A DNA stretch of 64,000 nucleotides from Oscillospiraceae bacterium (GCA_902788505.1 CADAKH010000014.1:1-64000), one strand, 5' to 3'. Positions 8,554 to 18,493 are shown, counted from the first letter of the stretch. Numbers and translations: made by a program. The notes: generated by a model not told the origin, from the letters alone.

Positions 8554-8593
8554 TATATGCCTCCTTTATTAATCTGTATCAGCTGTTCCGCCG

Positions 8594-9604
8594 TTACTGT
8601 GAGATGAACTCGTTAAGTATTGATTCGGCAGGAACCTGTTCGGGGCTGATCACGGGTATCTTGCCCAGATGCCCCATAAGCTTATTTGCCTTAACAAGTG
8701 CCGAAGAGAGATCCGCAAAGGACTTGCCGGAGGGAGACTTCTCCATGAAGACGCTGGGTTCAATGGAACCATTCTCGACCTTTGTCAGCGCCTCTTTGAT
8801 GTCATTCATGGCCATTGGAGCAACTATAAGGCTCTCATAGGCAAGGAATGAATTTACATGGTAATCAGCACATGTAAGATATTCTTCGTAATATTTTTCT
8901 TCGGACTTCTGGATCATAGGCCAGTAGTCGATTGTAGCCAGCGCATGAGCACTTCTGTGGCGGTAGTCTCTGATAATTCTTCTGATAAGCCTTATCTCAT
9001 TGCTGTCCATTATCTTCGAATCACAGTAAACATTGCCATAAGGCATAATGAATACTTTCGAACACTGCTCGGAAGGACACTCTCCGGATACTCTGGGTGA
9101 CAGACCGTGAAGGCCTTCTACCACAAGAACACCGTCATCACCTAAACAGATAGCATTTGAAGGATCGCCTTCCTTCTGCACTCTCAGGTTAAAATCGAAG
9201 AATGGCGGGATAACCGTCTCCCCGTTAAGAAGAGCCTTTATGTCGCGCTGGATCCTGTCAACATCCAAAGCGTCTATTGTCTCAAAGTCAGGTCTTCCTT
9301 CCCTGTCGCACTTGATATCCGAAAGATTATAGTAATCGTCCAATGAAAGATGGACAGCCTTGCGTCCTCTCTCGTTGATCCTGTTGGAAAGTCTTAAAGT
9401 GAATGTGGTCTTTCCTGATGAAGTCGGACCGGATACGAAAATAGCTCTCTTGTTGCTGTCAGAGCATATCTCATCGCAAATAGAGTCGATCCTGCCGACA
9501 AAGCTCTTTTCTGACTCTGCGATAAAACGCGGAAGCCTGACGGCGCCGAGGGATTCCTCGAGCTCTTCAACCGTGATGTCGATTCTGTCTCTAAGCTCTG
9601 CCAT
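8594..9604 (-). CDS. uridine kinase-like nucleoside kinase
   Basis: The 336-residue protein belongs to the uridine kinase/phosphoribulokinase P-loop family. The Walker A motif GPTSSGKT is at 59-66, followed by LSLDDYY and RPDFETIDALD, the substrate-binding region of this family, and VVEGLHGL as the Walker B strand. The first 50 residues lack the TGS/ThrRS-like extension seen in many longer clostridial homologues. It probably phosphorylates uridine or a related nucleoside, but the substrate cannot be fixed. It lies 40 bases upstream of metA on the same strand, so co-transcription is likely. Confidence 0.85.
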   Translation of the reverse strand: MAELRDRIDITVEELEESLGAVRLPRFIAESEKSFVGRIDSICDEICSDSNKRAIFVSGPTSSGKTTFTLRLSNRINERGRKAVHLSLDDYYNLSDIKCDREGRPDFETIDALDVDRIQRDIKALLNGETVIPPFFDFNLRVQKEGDPSNAICLGDDGVLVVEGLHGLSPRVSGECPSEQCSKVFIMPYGNVYCDSKIMDSNEIRLIRRIIRDYRHRSAHALATIDYWPMIQKSEEKYYEEYLTCADYHVNSFLAYESLIVAPMAMNDIKEALTKVENGSIEPSVFMEKSPSGKSFADLSSALVKANKLMGHLGKIPVISPEQVPAESILNEFISQ

Positions 9605-9625
9605 ATGGTCTCCTTTTAACTCTGA

Positions 9626-10234
9626 TTATTTACGCTGAGGGAAGAATCTCTTGATGATAAGCGTATTAACGATCCAATCCCAAACATACTGAACGAGTTT
9701 TATAGCCAGATAGATAAGGCTCGGAATAACAATAGCTGCAAGTGCATAAAGCAGCACTGTTCCAACTACGTGGACTCCGCCCGCAAGAACACCCAATACT
9801 GTTGAAAATGAACCTGCGCTCGCCTGGAATTTCTCGGTATATTTCTCAAGAGTACTGTTGAGATAACTGATGAGAAAATCCTGCAGATCATCAACCTGTA
9901 CTGACAGTCTCGGAAGAAGAAGGCTGACTGTATAGCTGACGATCAGATAAGATTTGAAAATCTGCTCTGCTAATACAAAAAACTTGCCCCACCAGGGCAT
10001 TCGATAGTATCTGAAACAAATAAACGGATTGGCCAAAAAAAGCAGTGTGAATACCGCAATATGGATAGGTCCTATAACGCCGAATCCGATAAGTCCTTTG
10101 CCAAGGATGTAGATATAAAGGATTATCGCATCAACAAGGAGACCGTACAAAACGAACAAACCGAAATGTTTACGGTTCTCGAAGTCCGTATCACTCCAAA
10201 GTTTTCCAAGTAAAAGTCCTTCCAGATAATCCAA
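9626..10234 (-). CDS. unrecognised multi-pass membrane protein
   Basis: I do not recognise this 202-residue protein. It has about five hydrophobic stretches (roughly 27-46, 53-70, 85-107, 140-165 and 170-190) and a soluble, partly polar segment near 108-138 (VDDLQDFLISYLNSTLEKYTEKFQ, split here by eye). The layout suggests a small integral membrane protein with a helical hairpin. It ends 21 bases before the kinase start, so it is probably in the same operon. The 154 bases upstream hold AT-rich promoter-like sequence but no -35/-10 pair I can defend. Confidence 0.65.
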   Translation of the reverse strand: MDYLEGLLLGKLWSDTDFENRKHFGLFVLYGLLVDAIILYIYILGKGLIGFGVIGPIHIAVFTLLFLANPFICFRYYRMPWWGKFFVLAEQIFKSYLIVSYTVSLLLPRLSVQVDDLQDFLISYLNSTLEKYTEKFQASAGSFSTVLGVLAGGVHVVGTVLLYALAAIVIPSLIYLAIKLVQYVWDWIVNTLIIKRFFPQRK

Positions 10235-10388
10235 AATACAAACTCCTCATATTTCAATATTCCCGGTAACACTTATCGAGCATATTAATGAATTTTATCA
10301 CATTAGAGCAAATGCGACTATATTATAAATAAGGCAGCATAAATAAACACTTGCAGCCCGTTATGCATTGGGAACATGAAAACCGGCT

Positions 10389-13226
10389 TCAGTTAATGCC
10401 CTTTTCCCGTTTGTGACGCTTATCAGAGCTGAAATATATAAAGGCTGCAAGTGATATTATGCCGATAAAGCTTATTACGGCTCCTGCCCTGATTCCCGGG
10501 GCAACAAATCTCAATTCAACCTTATGGACACCTTCTCCGGGGTCAACAGTGATAAAGGTATTCTCATATATCTTTATATCCGTCTCATTTCCGTCAACAT
10601 AACATTTCCATCCGTTTTCATATGGAATGGTAGTCAGAAGGATCTCGCTTGATCCCAGATCCGTTGTAAAGACAGCATTGCCATTTTCATATCTGTCATT
10701 TGTAACTTTACCCAGATCGATTTTGCCGAACTGTTCTTTGAAAGAAACATCATCAACCGAAGCCATGAAAATATCCTGATAAGAAAAACAGCTGTCATAA
10801 GATTCGATCGTAACTTCTGCTTCTTCGCCTTCTTCATAGTATCCAAGTCTTAAAATAACCGAGAAATACGATTCCGGCTGAATATTAATCAGTTCAGAGC
10901 CTTCTGAATAAACACGGAAGTTACTTAGGAGCGAGGATGAAACTAAAGCGATATATTGTTCACCAGTATGCGTGACCTTATGTCTGATTACGAGTTCCCC
11001 CGGTCTCTCCCCGTCCGTTCTCTTATATGCATGTTCCAATTCAGAAGCATTGTCAGCAGGCTCATTACCGATAGGATCCTCATACATATTTGGAACTATA
11101 GCCTGGTCATCAGAATTGAGTTTTACTGCATTGTTTAAGGTAATATCAGAATCCGTGACCTTATAGATGCCTTCATAAATATCACCTGTAAACGCTTCCG
11201 GGAACATCGATCTGTACCATCTGTTCTGAAAATCAAAATAATCTTTGTCAGTTAATGCCTGTTCCAATGAATAGAAATCAAAATCAGGAGCAGATCTGTC
11301 AACTGCAAATCCGACAGGAAGAACACATTCATTTATGTAGCCTCTGTATAAACCTGCTTCTCCCGGTACTGAAACAGGAAGACCATTCTCATAATCCGAT
11401 GTGGTAACAACACTGCCAACGGATAGAAAAGCATCCGTCGGGAGAGCAGCATAAGTGCAGTCATAAGTTGCATAATTGAAATTCAGCCGGTAACCAAACT
11501 GTTTAACAAATCTCGAAACCCTTCTGTTGCAACTGGAATCAAATTGTGCTGTGCCGTTTTGACCTAAAACAGCTTCTGCTCCAAATGATTTGCTGATTCC
11601 CGGAGCTCTTGAATTCCTGCCTCCACATTCCATAGCCGTCCGATTACCGGAACCGGATGCTTCAATATACGGAACAAACGCCTGCAGTTCTGCGGAACTC
11701 TTTAGGTAATCTTCACCGTTCATGCCGTTAAAATAAACCGATGTTTCTTTTGAATAGAAAGGCGCTAATCCGACAATCTCAATTATTAATGTCAAAACCA
11801 TTATTACAGAGAACATCTTTTGAAGAATCTTAATCTGATCAGGCCACTTGTTCTTTCTAATGCAGATAAAAAGAAGCGGATAGACAACTGTCAGACTTAT
11901 ATTTACAAGATAATATCCTGCATTTCCTGAAGTCTTTCCTATTCCCCCGGTTACGAGCAGCAATACTATGAGAACGCATGGTACTGCAATGATCTCTTTG
12001 TTGTTTGTTTTCCTGATATTCAAAAAAACTCTCAGTGCCAAATAAAGGTATACAGGCATGAACACAAACGAATATCTGTGCAAAAACCAATTCGGACTGT
12101 CAAAAGCCTGCCACATCATATCTATGAACGGAACAATAAATGACAAATATATAAGCAGTGTAACCGTTCCGTAGAAGGCTTTTTCTTTCATTGAAAAAGC
12201 CTTAGATACAAAAAACAAAGCAACCAGAAATGTGACCGAAAGTGAGATAAATACAAGCGGCGGATTGTCGAGCAATGTATAGTCTGAACCGGGATGCCCC
12301 AGGAAAATTTGATCTATTACTTCGATAACACTAAATCCTGCAGACCCGCTTTCCACCCTTCTTTCAAGAACATCCCTGTTAGTTAAAGCATTAATTCCGA
12401 CAGGAATCAGAAGAACTGCAACCGAAAGAATACTTAGGACTGCCGTCAGAATGAACATTCCGGTTTTTGACAAAGCAGTTTTAATTGTAATCTTACCTTC
12501 GATTATTCCGATATAGATCAGTCTTCCGACAAGGTAAAAAAAGCTGAATAAGCCCACTATATATGACATATAGAAGTTCGATACAAACAGGATTATAAGA
12601 ACAATAGCCATACCGGCTTTCCTGTTGCTCTCTATAAATCTTTCGATAAAGTACAGGAAAAGCGGAAGAAGCATATAAGCATCGAACCAGATAATATTAA
12701 TGAGAAACGCATCTGCAAAAGAAGTAAAGGCATATGTAACAGCAAATACCAATGGCCAAATGCTTTTGTTATCTGCAGACCGCTTCTGTAAGAATAAACA
12801 CATGAATGAAGATCCAAGCGCAAGTCTTACAAGCGATAATACTGAAACAGCCGTTGCAATATGACTGTCATCAAATAAAAAAACTATAAAGTTCAGCGGA
12901 CTTGCAAGGTAGTACCCGAAAGTCGACATATAGTTTTTCCCCAAGCCGGATGCATTGCTGTATGAGAACGAAGACAAAATCTCCGATATGTTAACCGACT
13001 TCAAATGATGCTTAAACTTCAGCAATTCAGGAACATATTGATCTCTCAGGTCATTGGACAGAATACTGTATCCGCCAAACGGGAGCTTATCAAAAAAAGT
13101 AAATGAAGCCAAAACAAGTATGGCCGTAATCAGGAAAGTCATTACAGGAAGGTAAGACGTCCTGTCAGTGATGACAGTTCTTTTTAACATACGCTCTTTT
13201 CCTGGTATGCTTGCCGTTTCCTTCAT
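10389..13226 (-). CDS. YfhO-family membrane protein, probable GT-C glycosyltransferase
   Basis: The 945-residue protein has roughly a dozen membrane segments in the first ~520 residues, a large extracytoplasmic beta-rich domain, and a final membrane segment (IRAGAVISFIGIISLAAFIYF) before a basic tail. YfhO-like proteins glycosylate wall polymers such as lipoteichoic acid with lipid-linked sugars. The GT-C pattern includes an early loop with acidic residues (SNDLRDQYVPEL), where the catalytic Asp is expected. The frame begins at 13316, but I choose the ATG at 13226 (MKETASIPG) because GGGAG precedes it by 6 bases. The exact substrate is unknown. Confidence 0.85.
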   Translation of the reverse strand: MKETASIPGKERMLKRTVITDRTSYLPVMTFLITAILVLASFTFFDKLPFGGYSILSNDLRDQYVPELLKFKHHLKSVNISEILSSFSYSNASGLGKNYMSTFGYYLASPLNFIVFLFDDSHIATAVSVLSLVRLALGSSFMCLFLQKRSADNKSIWPLVFAVTYAFTSFADAFLINIIWFDAYMLLPLFLYFIERFIESNRKAGMAIVLIILFVSNFYMSYIVGLFSFFYLVGRLIYIGIIEGKITIKTALSKTGMFILTAVLSILSVAVLLIPVGINALTNRDVLERRVESGSAGFSVIEVIDQIFLGHPGSDYTLLDNPPLVFISLSVTFLVALFFVSKAFSMKEKAFYGTVTLLIYLSFIVPFIDMMWQAFDSPNWFLHRYSFVFMPVYLYLALRVFLNIRKTNNKEIIAVPCVLIVLLLVTGGIGKTSGNAGYYLVNISLTVVYPLLFICIRKNKWPDQIKILQKMFSVIMVLTLIIEIVGLAPFYSKETSVYFNGMNGEDYLKSSAELQAFVPYIEASGSGNRTAMECGGRNSRAPGISKSFGAEAVLGQNGTAQFDSSCNRRVSRFVKQFGYRLNFNYATYDCTYAALPTDAFLSVGSVVTTSDYENGLPVSVPGEAGLYRGYINECVLPVGFAVDRSAPDFDFYSLEQALTDKDYFDFQNRWYRSMFPEAFTGDIYEGIYKVTDSDITLNNAVKLNSDDQAIVPNMYEDPIGNEPADNASELEHAYKRTDGERPGELVIRHKVTHTGEQYIALVSSSLLSNFRVYSEGSELINIQPESYFSVILRLGYYEEGEEAEVTIESYDSCFSYQDIFMASVDDVSFKEQFGKIDLGKVTNDRYENGNAVFTTDLGSSEILLTTIPYENGWKCYVDGNETDIKIYENTFITVDPGEGVHKVELRFVAPGIRAGAVISFIGIISLAAFIYFSSDKRHKREKGIN

Positions 13227-13311
13227 CCTATACTCCCGAAGACTATATCTATGTAAGTTATGATATATACTTCTCCCGCATTCTGCAAACGATACTGTGC
13301 CTGTATATGAA

Positions 13312-13341
13312 AACAAAAAAACAGGCCTGATGCCTGCCTGT
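13312..13341 (-). terminator. intrinsic terminator after the 13365-13775 gene
   Basis: On the minus strand ACAGGC (13336-13341) pairs with GCCTGT (13321-13326) around a 9-base loop and is followed by seven Ts and GTTTT. It lies about 24 bases after the stop at 13365 and separates this gene from the YfhO-type gene. Confidence 0.88.
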
Positions 13342-13364
13342 ACGAATTGAATCTAAGGAAAAAA

Positions 13365-13775
13365 TTATCTCAATGTGAAACTGCAGCCTGTGGTATGCTC
13401 GATCAAACGCTGGAGATTGCCCCACTTCTTCGGGAAATGCTGCTCGGCACCGGACTTCATGCCCGTCTTGTCCTTGAACTCGACCTTTATGCTCCACTCA
13501 CCCGGAACAACTGTCTTATCGCCATATTCCTCAGTAAGTCCCAGATTGTATCCGTTCATCCACTCAAGCATGCCTGATGACGGAAGGCTCTCATTTATAT
13601 ATTTGAAATTGTCTTCGCTGATGGATCTGGTGAAATTGTTATTCCACATATAGTTGTCACGCCAGGAGATGACTCTTCTTCCAAAGTCATACTTCACCGC
13701 ATAGCCCTCGTTCGCAAAGGTCCTGATCTCGACCTCCAAAACTGCTATAGATCCGTATGCCTTCTCAAAATCCAT
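13365..13775 (-). CDS. unrecognised soluble 136-residue protein
   Basis: I do not recognise the family. The protein has no signal peptide or membrane segment. It is rich in aromatic and charged residues (ISWRDNYMWNNNF, GEWSIKVEFKDKTG) and looks like a mixed beta protein. A late cysteine (TTGCSFTLR) is the only one. It starts 9 bases after the stop of the beta-propeller gene, so the two are almost certainly co-transcribed, and it is closed by a terminator. A cytoplasmic partner of the anchored propeller is a guess only. Confidence 0.7.
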   Translation of the reverse strand: MDFEKAYGSIAVLEVEIRTFANEGYAVKYDFGRRVISWRDNYMWNNNFTRSISEDNFKYINESLPSSGMLEWMNGYNLGLTEEYGDKTVVPGEWSIKVEFKDKTGMKSGAEQHFPKKWGNLQRLIEHTTGCSFTLR

Positions 13776-13784
13776 TGCTGCTCC

Positions 13785-15674
13785 TTACTCTACCGCAATT
13801 CCGAAAACACTTCCGGACGTTGTTCCTACGACAAGCATTCCCTCATAGACGACAGGTGATGCCTCAATACAGATTCCGGATGAAGTCTCGTCTTCCTGAC
13901 CAAGATTCCTTCTGGTCTGTATATATGTAATTCTTCTCTCCTTGTCGTCAATACCTGCTTCTGCTCTTATCATGTGTACCTGACCGATTGAATCGCAGAT
14001 AACGATATAAGCATTTCCCTCTGCATCGTAGAAATCAACAGGTGAACTGTACGAATAGATGTTCATATTATATTCCCAAACCTTAGTACCTAAATCCTTG
14101 TCATATGCAACAAGTTTATTGCCGCTTGCAAGGCCGTTAGTCATACTAAAAGAGAATATTATGAGATTTGATATGGAACCTTTGCCGATAATGGGGTTGC
14201 CGAAGCATCCGCCACTCTGGTCTGAATCTGAAGTCTGACCATTGTATGTATAGCATGCTTCCGAATTCTGCCATACCTCTTCGCCCGTAAGTCCGTTGAT
14301 CTTATAGACAAAGGCAGCACCGCAGTATTCACCGGGTTCCTGCTGGTTATCAACTTCAGTACCAATGTAAACATAAGGGATTCCGTTCTCCTCACTGATA
14401 AGCGGAGTAACATCCGAATCATCTCTTAATACTTTGGTCCAGACCATCTCGAGCGTATTCAGATCAAGGCAGCACAGATTCATCGTGTTGTCCACGAAGT
14501 ATCCGTAGTTGCCATATACAGCAATTGAACTCTCGACACCCATGTGTGATCCGATGTTGTCGTCAAACATGTACTTATAGCCAGTGACTACAGGAGATAC
14601 CATAATCGATTGACCCATATAGGCTGTGTGCAGATCGAATGTGTATATGATTCCGTTTTCGCAGGGCCAGATAAGGGTATCCGTCTCACCGTTTACGATA
14701 GGAGATGAATCGAACGCATTCCAGTTGCTTCTGTAAGCACCGTCATCTGAACCGTCGTAATAGTAAATAAGCGAGCCGTCAAGCAGTGAGTAGATATACA
14801 TTCCGAAGATCGGACCGCCGTTGTTATCAGTCTGTCCGACATAAAGAAGAGGATAGCCTCTCGGATCAAGAGCAGGCGTACCCTTAATAGATGCACCTAC
14901 ATCAATAGGCTCTCTTGTCTGCTCACCGTTCTGGAGATTGAAGAAATATATCTTTCCGTCCAGAGCAGCAACAATAACCTCCGTTAATGTCATCTGCTGC
15001 TTGGCTGTATCAAACATATCCATGTTCTGACGGACATCGGCAGGCCATTCAACAACCAACGGCTGGCCTGTCCACCTTACACCGGACCATTCAAAATTCA
15101 GTGTCGAAGCAAGCAGTGTACCAATCTCATTAAATTCCCATCTCTGTGTCAAAGCACCTCTGTAGATGTTCGTATAACCGAAAGAAGCACAGTTTCTGAA
15201 GTTATTGCCTCTGTATGTGAAAATACCCGGTATTGATCCGTAGAAAACAGGGTCCTGCATGTAAATAGGGTTCTCTCTGTTATAAGGACCTTCAACGATA
15301 TTCCCATTTACAAAAACTGTCTGATTTATCTTACGTGCTGAAGGAACACAGCTGGGATCGATGGGAAGTTCTTTATTTATGTTTATCGATGCCTGTCCGG
15401 GATAAAGAATAGGATTCTGATAATCGGTGATCGGCGGAATCGGAGTCGGTGTGGGGGATGCAACAGATATATATCCGGAAATATCCGTAGTATCAATATT
15501 AGCCAGAGTCTCTTTGGTAGTTGCCTTTTTAAAATATACGGCGGCAAGAACTCCGGTAAGGCATACAAAGAGTAAAGTGATCACGACGACAAGCGTCATG
15601 GTTCCTTCGTTCGGATCCCTTGAAGGCTTATAGAACCTGTTATCCGGCTCGATGTATTGCTCACCGTGCTTCAT
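13785..15674 (-). CDS. membrane-anchored PQQ-like beta-propeller protein
   Basis: The 629-residue protein has a cytoplasmic head of about 25 residues, one membrane segment (about 26-47), a Thr/Pro linker (SPTPTPIPP) and an extracytoplasmic domain of about 520 residues. The repeated blades show the PQQ/WD-like pattern: DGKIYFFNLQNGEQ, YSLLDGSLIYYY, ENGIIYTFDLHT, YKINGLTGEEVW, VAYDKDLGTKVWEYN and EGMLVVGTTSGSVFGI. Such propellers often act as scaffolds or envelope sensors; no catalytic residues are evident. AGAGGGG precedes the ATG by 4 bases, and a good promoter lies upstream. Confidence 0.8.
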   Translation of the reverse strand: MKHGEQYIEPDNRFYKPSRDPNEGTMTLVVVITLLFVCLTGVLAAVYFKKATTKETLANIDTTDISGYISVASPTPTPIPPITDYQNPILYPGQASININKELPIDPSCVPSARKINQTVFVNGNIVEGPYNRENPIYMQDPVFYGSIPGIFTYRGNNFRNCASFGYTNIYRGALTQRWEFNEIGTLLASTLNFEWSGVRWTGQPLVVEWPADVRQNMDMFDTAKQQMTLTEVIVAALDGKIYFFNLQNGEQTREPIDVGASIKGTPALDPRGYPLLYVGQTDNNGGPIFGMYIYSLLDGSLIYYYDGSDDGAYRSNWNAFDSSPIVNGETDTLIWPCENGIIYTFDLHTAYMGQSIMVSPVVTGYKYMFDDNIGSHMGVESSIAVYGNYGYFVDNTMNLCCLDLNTLEMVWTKVLRDDSDVTPLISEENGIPYVYIGTEVDNQQEPGEYCGAAFVYKINGLTGEEVWQNSEACYTYNGQTSDSDQSGGCFGNPIIGKGSISNLIIFSFSMTNGLASGNKLVAYDKDLGTKVWEYNMNIYSYSSPVDFYDAEGNAYIVICDSIGQVHMIRAEAGIDDKERRITYIQTRRNLGQEDETSSGICIEASPVVYEGMLVVGTTSGSVFGIAVE

Positions 15675-15716
15675 AAAACCCCTCTAACTTGTTCCTTTCC
15701 AAAAAAGTTAACGCTT

Positions 15717-15745
15717 ATTGTAGCACGGCTGAATTGTTATCTCAA
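15717..15745 (-). promoter_or_regulatory. promoter of the beta-propeller operon
   Basis: On the minus strand TTGAGA (15740-15745) and TACAAT (15717-15722) are separated by 17 bases, about 45 bases before the start at 15674. Just upstream a GGCCGA/TCGGCC inverted repeat (about 15753-15766) lies after the whiA stop without a U-tract; it could be a weak terminator or an operator. Confidence 0.75.
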
Positions 15746-15801
15746 ATTTCAGGGCCGATTTCGGCCTCAAAAAGCCAATAAAATAAGGGATTTTTGACAA
15801 A

Positions 15802-16668
15802 TCAGTGCAGATTCCTGGCAAATTCCGCTATCTTATCAAGACGGTGTCTCATACCAGATTTGCCGATCGGCGGATCCATCATGGCCCCGAGTTCGGCAAG
15901 TGATGCACCCGGATTTTCCATGTGTGCCTTGGCAGCCTCTCTTAATTCAGGAGAGAGTTTGCTCGCAAGACCGGAATTCATGACCTTGGTTATGAGCTCA
16001 TTCCTTACAGCAGCTGCTTCCGCCTGTCTTTTCGTATTGCCCTCATCGCAATTAACGGCTCTTATAACCTTGCTGTTGACATCTTTTTCTGCTCGGATAT
16101 TCTCGAATTCCATCATGGCCGACGGACTTCCTATATAGCTCAGGAAATCTGATACGTCGTCTCCGTTCTTAAAATACACTGCATAAGAATTCTTGCGCTC
16201 TGCCCTGATATGCCTGATGGAAAGTGCCGATAGAGCAGTTGATATCCATGAGGCGCATCTCTTTGCAGATACCAGAAACTCGATCCTGTAGCTTTTGGAA
16301 GGATCCGAACAATAACCGGTTGACCAGAATGCTCCTCTTAAAAAACGTCTTGCCTCTTCAACTGATAAGGAACCGCTCTCAAGATCGTTCAAAAGCTCAT
16401 ACATGCAGTCCCAAATAACGGATTTGCCTGCTTCTTTAAGATAGATTTTACCTTTTGAATAACTGCATTGTATCTTTTCCATGTCGAAAAGCTGGATTAT
16501 TACTTCTGAAAGCCTTTCAGGGATCCTTATCTCCGTTACGGGTTCCGACAGATCTTCTGTAGTCTGGCTCAGGATAAGACCGCATAAAGCTGTCTGTCTC
16601 TGGACAGATTTCTTTACGGCTTTGGTAGCTGTCTCCAGTTTGACCCTTACAGAGAAGCTGTCATCCAT
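15802..16668 (-). CDS. whiA: WhiA-family DNA-binding protein
   Basis: The 288-residue protein has the WhiA layout: an N-terminal divided LAGLIDADG-like domain (about 1-190) and a C-terminal helix-turn-helix (about 210-288; LSPELREAAKAHMENPGASLAELGAMMDPPIGKSGMRHRL is the classic WhiA HTH, given here by its ends L238 and L277 approximately). In Actinobacteria it controls sporulation septation; in Firmicutes it affects division and carbon metabolism. Its ATG overlaps the rapZ stop (TGATG). The gene yvcK, commonly placed between rapZ and whiA, is missing here. Confidence 0.95.
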   Translation of the reverse strand: MDDSFSVRVKLETATKAVKKSVQRQTALCGLILSQTTEDLSEPVTEIRIPERLSEVIIQLFDMEKIQCSYSKGKIYLKEAGKSVIWDCMYELLNDLESGSLSVEEARRFLRGAFWSTGYCSDPSKSYRIEFLVSAKRCASWISTALSALSIRHIRAERKNSYAVYFKNGDDVSDFLSYIGSPSAMMEFENIRAEKDVNSKVIRAVNCDEGNTKRQAEAAAVRNELITKVMNSGLASKLSPELREAAKAHMENPGASLAELGAMMDPPIGKSGMRHRLDKIAEFARNLH

Positions 16669-17573
16669 CAGGTCTCATCCGCCTTCTTTGTATATCTGTG
16701 AGGCTCTTTATCTATATCCCTGTGTGAGACTATGCACTTAATGCCGTTTTCGCTCATCTTTTTTGCTATTGCTTCCGCGCAATATACTGATCTGTGTCTT
16801 CCGCCTGTGCAGCCGACTCCTATATGAACACATCCCTTACCTTCCTTTTCATAGAAAGGTATTACAAAAGAAAGAATCTCAGATGTCATATAGTTGAATT
16901 CATCAGTCTCACTGAATCCTTCAAGATATTTGGCGATCTCTTCGTCTTTACCGGTAAAATTGCGCAGTTGAGGCAGATAGAACGGATTGGGAAGAAATCT
17001 TACATCAAACACATAATCGCAGTCAACAGGAAGACCATACTTGAATCCGAAAGATTCTACAACAACAAGAATACTCTGATTATCCTGGCTCTTGATCACT
17101 TCGCCTATCGCCTTATATAGTTCGGTGTCTGTGAGGAACGATGTATCAATGACAACAGTTGCAATTGCTCTTATGTTCTCAAGCATCTTTCTCTCTTCAG
17201 AAAGAGCCTTGGTAAGAGATCCCTTCTTGCCTGCAAGCGGGTGCTTTCTTCTGGTCTGCTGATACCTGCTGATGAGCACCTGATCGGAAGCTTCAAGGAA
17301 TATAACCTTATAGGGTGCTCCGACCTCTTCGTTTATAAGAGCAAGTGCCTCATCAAAACCGTCCAGGTATTCCTGTGATCTGATATCGACGACAAAAGCA
17401 AGTTTGGGGGTCGAGAACCCTTCCCCGTTTCTGCCTCTTAAGAAGCTCTTTACAAGGTCCGGAAGAACATAGGGCGGAACATTGTCCATGCAGAAATATC
17501 CGCAGTCTTCAAGATATCTGACAGCGGCGCTCTTCCCTGCTCCGCTCATGCCTGTCAAAAACAGAAGTTCCAT
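16668..17573 (-). CDS. rapZ: RNase adapter protein RapZ (YvcJ), P-loop nucleotide-binding
   Basis: The 301-residue protein starts with the Walker A motif GMSGAGKS (8-15) and contains DYVFDVRFLPNPFYLPQLR and the C-terminal HIGVGCTGGRHRSVYCAE signature of the family. In E. coli RapZ guides RNase E to the GlmZ small RNA; the B. subtilis homologue YvcJ hydrolyses nucleotides and affects competence, so the exact role here is open. It overlaps murB upstream by one base (TAATG) and whiA downstream by one base. Confidence 0.96.
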   Translation of the reverse strand: MELLFLTGMSGAGKSAAVRYLEDCGYFCMDNVPPYVLPDLVKSFLRGRNGEGFSTPKLAFVVDIRSQEYLDGFDEALALINEEVGAPYKVIFLEASDQVLISRYQQTRRKHPLAGKKGSLTKALSEERKMLENIRAIATVVIDTSFLTDTELYKAIGEVIKSQDNQSILVVVESFGFKYGLPVDCDYVFDVRFLPNPFYLPQLRNFTGKDEEIAKYLEGFSETDEFNYMTSEILSFVIPFYEKEGKGCVHIGVGCTGGRHRSVYCAEAIAKKMSENGIKCIVSHRDIDKEPHRYTKKADET

Positions 17574-18493
17574 TACTTGCCTCCGAACTCACCTACAAGC
17601 CTTACTTCCCTCTCAAGCCTTACGCCGGAGTTCTCATAAACTTTTTCAGTGACATAATCTATCAGTCTCTTAACATCGGAAGCTTTTGCCTTTCCTCCGT
17701 TATTTACAATGAATCCTGCATGTTTCGGTGATACCTGTGCACCGGAGTCATCCAGAGCAAAACCTTTAAGTCCTGCTTCTTCTATGAGTTTGGCAGCAAA
17801 ATATCCTTTCGGTCTTTTGAATGTCGATCCCGCAGAAGGAACATCCAAAGGCTGACTTGCTGTTCTTCTGCAGCGCAGGTCATCAACCGCTGAATCGATC
17901 TCAGCTTTATTGCCTTTACTGAGAACAGCCTCAAAACCGAGAATAACAGCAGTCTTTCTTTCAGCATTAAGCTTTTCAAAAAGGCTTGTTCTGTAACCGA
18001 AGTCACATTCACCGCCTTCTATGTGTTTAATATCTTTTCCGTCCCAGTAACTTACTCCGGTAATGAAATCCTTTGCTTCACCACCATATGCACCGGCGTT
18101 CATAAATACCGCGCCGCCGCATGAACCGGGGATACCGCACGCAAACTCGGCACCTGTAAGTGAAAGCTCAGCACAATATGTTCCGAATCTTGCGAAAGGA
18201 AGACCCGCACCGGCAATAACTTTTACCCTGCCGTCTTCAAGTTCTTCATGGTTAAGCTCACTCATGTTTTTGCCGATCCTTATTACAAGACCGTCAAAAC
18301 CTTCATCGGAGATAAGGCAGTTGGAACCGTTGCCGAGGATGAATACATCCCAGTTTTGCTCACCTGCCAGTCTGAATAATCTTGCGACTTCATCACCTGT
18401 CGCCGGCTCAGCGAAATATCTTGCCGGGCCGCCGCATCTGAATGTTGAATATCCCGCAAGCGGAACGTTTTCGAGAATGCTGATATCAGCCAT
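17573..18493 (-). CDS. murB: UDP-N-acetylenolpyruvoylglucosamine reductase
   Basis: The 306-residue FAD enzyme completes UDP-MurNAc synthesis. It has the FAD signatures GNGSNCLISDEGFDGLVI and CGIPGSCGGAVFMNAGAYGGE, the YRTSLF tyrosine loop, the proton-donor serine in SAGSTFKRP, and the catalytic Glu near the end (RLEREVRLVGEF). The frame is open to 18586, but the ATG at 18493 (MADISILENV) aligns with the family start and overlaps the hprK stop in an 8-base ATGGCTGA arrangement. Confidence 0.96.
   Translation of the reverse strand: MADISILENVPLAGYSTFRCGGPARYFAEPATGDEVARLFRLAGEQNWDVFILGNGSNCLISDEGFDGLVIRIGKNMSELNHEELEDGRVKVIAGAGLPFARFGTYCAELSLTGAEFACGIPGSCGGAVFMNAGAYGGEAKDFITGVSYWDGKDIKHIEGGECDFGYRTSLFEKLNAERKTAVILGFEAVLSKGNKAEIDSAVDDLRCRRTASQPLDVPSAGSTFKRPKGYFAAKLIEEAGLKGFALDDSGAQVSPKHAGFIVNNGGKAKASDVKRLIDYVTEKVYENSGVRLEREVRLVGEFGGK

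Noticed and set aside
8554..8593. Possible SAM riboswitch before metA
   Set aside because: The gap is only 40 bases and holds just a ribosome binding site; there is no room for a riboswitch.
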